DNA of 64,000 nt from Bradyrhizobium ottawaense (GTDB taxonomy: Bacteria; Pseudomonadota; Alphaproteobacteria; Rhizobiales; Xanthobacteraceae): contig NZ_LT629693.1 in NCBI RefSeq assembly GCF_900099825.1, positions 7,017,001 through 7,081,000 of the forward strand, read 5' to 3'. The notes under the pieces are model-generated. The model saw nothing but the letters and a program-made list of their open reading frames with translations. It was not told the DNA's origin and searched no databases. This document shows, piece after piece, positions 62,778 to 64,000 of the stretch. The position numbers and the translations under genes are program-made. Position 1 is the first letter of the stretch, and the number at the start of each line of letters is the position of its first letter.

Positions 62778-63722
62778 GTGAAAAGGGAAGTCGAGTTTCG
62801 AAGTGAAGGAACGCTGGTACGCGCAACGCTCGTTCTCCCGGATGCAGCGAGGGGCCCCGTACCGGCCGTGGTGATGGGTGGTGGCTGGTGTTACGTCAAA
62901 GAGATCGTGATGCCGCACTACGCCAAGGCGATCGTCGCCGCCGGCGCCGCCGTCTTGATGTTCGACTACCGGCACTCGGGCGCGAGCGAGGGTGAACCCC
63001 GTCAGTTGATCGACCCGGCCAGACAGATCGAAGATTTCAAGAACGCGGTCACGTTCGTGTCCGGCCTTCCCGAGATTGATGCAGACCGCATCGGCGTCTG
63101 GGGTATTTCGTACGCTGGCGGTCACGTGCTGGCGGTCGGTGCCACCGACCCTCGCGTCAAATGCGTCATCTCGAATATTCCGGTCGTCGACGGATATGAG
63201 AACATGCGTCGCGTCCATGGGTCGACGCGCTTCAACGACCTTCAGAAGCTGATCATGGAGGACCGGGTTGCTCGCGCGCGAGACGGCAACGCCGGAGGGC
63301 GCATGCCGATGTCGTCGCTCAAGCCGTCCGATGAGCTTTCGACTTGGCCGTTCGCGCTGATTCACGAAATCTTCCACGATATCAAGGAGCGGGAAGCGCC
63401 CCTCCATGAGCATTGGAGCACGATCTCGTCGACCGAGATGCTGATGTCCTACAACGTCTTCCCGTTCGCCGAACGGATCTACAACACACCGGTGATGATG
63501 GTCGTGGCAGAGGGCGACGAAATCACGCTGTGGGATCTGGAGATCAAGGCGTTCAATTCGATTCCGTCGTCGCAGAAAGAACTGGTCGTGATCCCGCATG
63601 TCTCGCACATGAGCCTTTACTCGCAACAGACTGATCTGCAGATCGCCGGTGCCGCGGCCGCCAGGTTCGTCCGCAAACACCTGGTCGAGAAATCGAAGGC
63701 CACAGCGGCGCGTGCCGCCTGA
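62778..63722 (+). CDS. Alpha/beta hydrolase (dienelactone-hydrolase-like)
   Basis: This 314-residue protein shows an oxyanion-hole loop GGGWCYVKEIVMPHYAKAIV and the nucleophile elbow GVWGISYAGGHV with Ser111. The acidic and His residues lie in EGDEITLWD and PHVSHMSLY. It resembles the larger DUF1100/dienelactone-hydrolase-type family, with the YDYRHSGASEGE-like region before the lid. The substrate is unknown; control by the neighbouring TetR suggests a xenobiotic or lipid-type inducer (inference). The GTG start follows GGGAGG at seven bases. Confidence 0.88.
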   Translation: MKREVEFRSEGTLVRATLVLPDAARGPVPAVVMGGGWCYVKEIVMPHYAKAIVAAGAAVLMFDYRHSGASEGEPRQLIDPARQIEDFKNAVTFVSGLPEIDADRIGVWGISYAGGHVLAVGATDPRVKCVISNIPVVDGYENMRRVHGSTRFNDLQKLIMEDRVARARDGNAGGRMPMSSLKPSDELSTWPFALIHEIFHDIKEREAPLHEHWSTISSTEMLMSYNVFPFAERIYNTPVMMVVAEGDEITLWDLEIKAFNSIPSSQKELVVIPHVSHMSLYSQQTDLQIAGAAAARFVRKHLVEKSKATAARAA

Positions 63723-63809
63723 CAGCGGACGGAGGAGCGCGCGCGTTCCGAAGGCAGCGCGGCGGTAATGCATGCTGAGTTCCAGGTCTGGTCGGGCAGT
63801 TGCGAAAGA

Positions 63810-64000
63810 TGTCGGAGACGAACTTGGTTCCAAAGATCGACGCAATCATCGCCGGCAAGTCGCGCGCGCGCCAGGAAGTTCAGACTTGGGAAGATCGCCG
63901 CGCATCAGCGGTGATGCGTAAGCTTTCCGTAGACGGCTCCAATATGTCCCGTTTGGAGAGACGACGCGCGCTGCTCGCACGCAAGCTGGCGTTGGGCCAT
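63810..64000 (+). CDS. 5' part of an unidentified gene, cut by the window edge
   Basis: An open frame starts at an ATG at 63810 (or TTG at 63801) and runs off the end, encoding MSETNLVPKIDAIIAGKSRA and a helical, Arg-rich continuation. No family is recognised in these 63 residues and no good ribosome site is seen. The coding frame is supported only by its length and codon use. Confidence 0.35.

Overview
The window looks like chromosomal DNA of a Bradyrhizobium-type alphaproteobacterium (Nitrobacteraceae). The grounds are the high GC content, a cbbF-P-T-A-L-S-X Calvin-cycle operon with red-type RuBisCO and a divergent cbbR, small secreted families common in that group (DUF3551, GCG_CRPN, RHWGW-repeat proteins), and intergenic palindromic repeats that resemble, from memory, those dispersed in Bradyrhizobium genomes. 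No database search was possible; family names come from reading motifs.

Layout. 1-0.7 kb: gene remnants (an NmrA-like pseudogene). 0.7-3.4 kb: DoxX, pirin, a small ORF and a LysR regulator. 3.4-12.5 kb: cbbR and the complete cbb operon (FBPase, phosphoribulokinase, transketolase, aldolase, RuBisCO large and small subunits, CbbX activase). 12.5-31 kb: ordinary accessory metabolism (desaturase, CoA-transferase, frameshifted MmgE/PrpD, copper amine oxidase, amidase, RidA, secreted GDPD, small exported proteins, ArsR, PEP-mutase/ICL-like enzyme, TRIC channel, tri-haem cytochrome c). 31.3-34.8 kb: a fused indolepyruvate ferredoxin oxidoreductase. 35-42.5 kb: a lower-GC patch with two paralogous solute-binding proteins, a DUF3303 pseudogene and two cyclase-homology proteins, one fused to a formylglycine-generating-enzyme-like domain. 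42.5-47.5 kb: an insertion hotspot with one intact-looking group II intron, an ORF-deleted second group II intron directly after it, and an IS110-type element that splits a dispersed repeat.

47.5-53 kb: a thiolase-like / DUF35 / MaoC / SDR / DapA-like / NUDIX gene run, several of whose joints hold palindromic repeats; it probably degrades an acyl-CoA substrate. 53-58 kb: EamA exporter, TctC-type binding protein, orphan PAS sensor kinase. 58-61.5 kb: small envelope or secreted proteins, two sites matching the general-stress sigma factor EcfG promoter pattern, a candidate small RNA ending in a strong intrinsic terminator, and tRNA-Arg(TCG). 61.8-64 kb: TetR regulator divergent from an alpha/beta hydrolase, with two matching 16-bp palindromes between them, then a truncated ORF at the window edge.

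The observations I rate most worth checking are the EcfG-promoter/sRNA candidate (59676-59777), the composite intron region (42717-45351), the possible IS110 guide-RNA region, and the thiolase-DUF35-MaoC module, which resembles steroid side-chain retro-aldolase systems.
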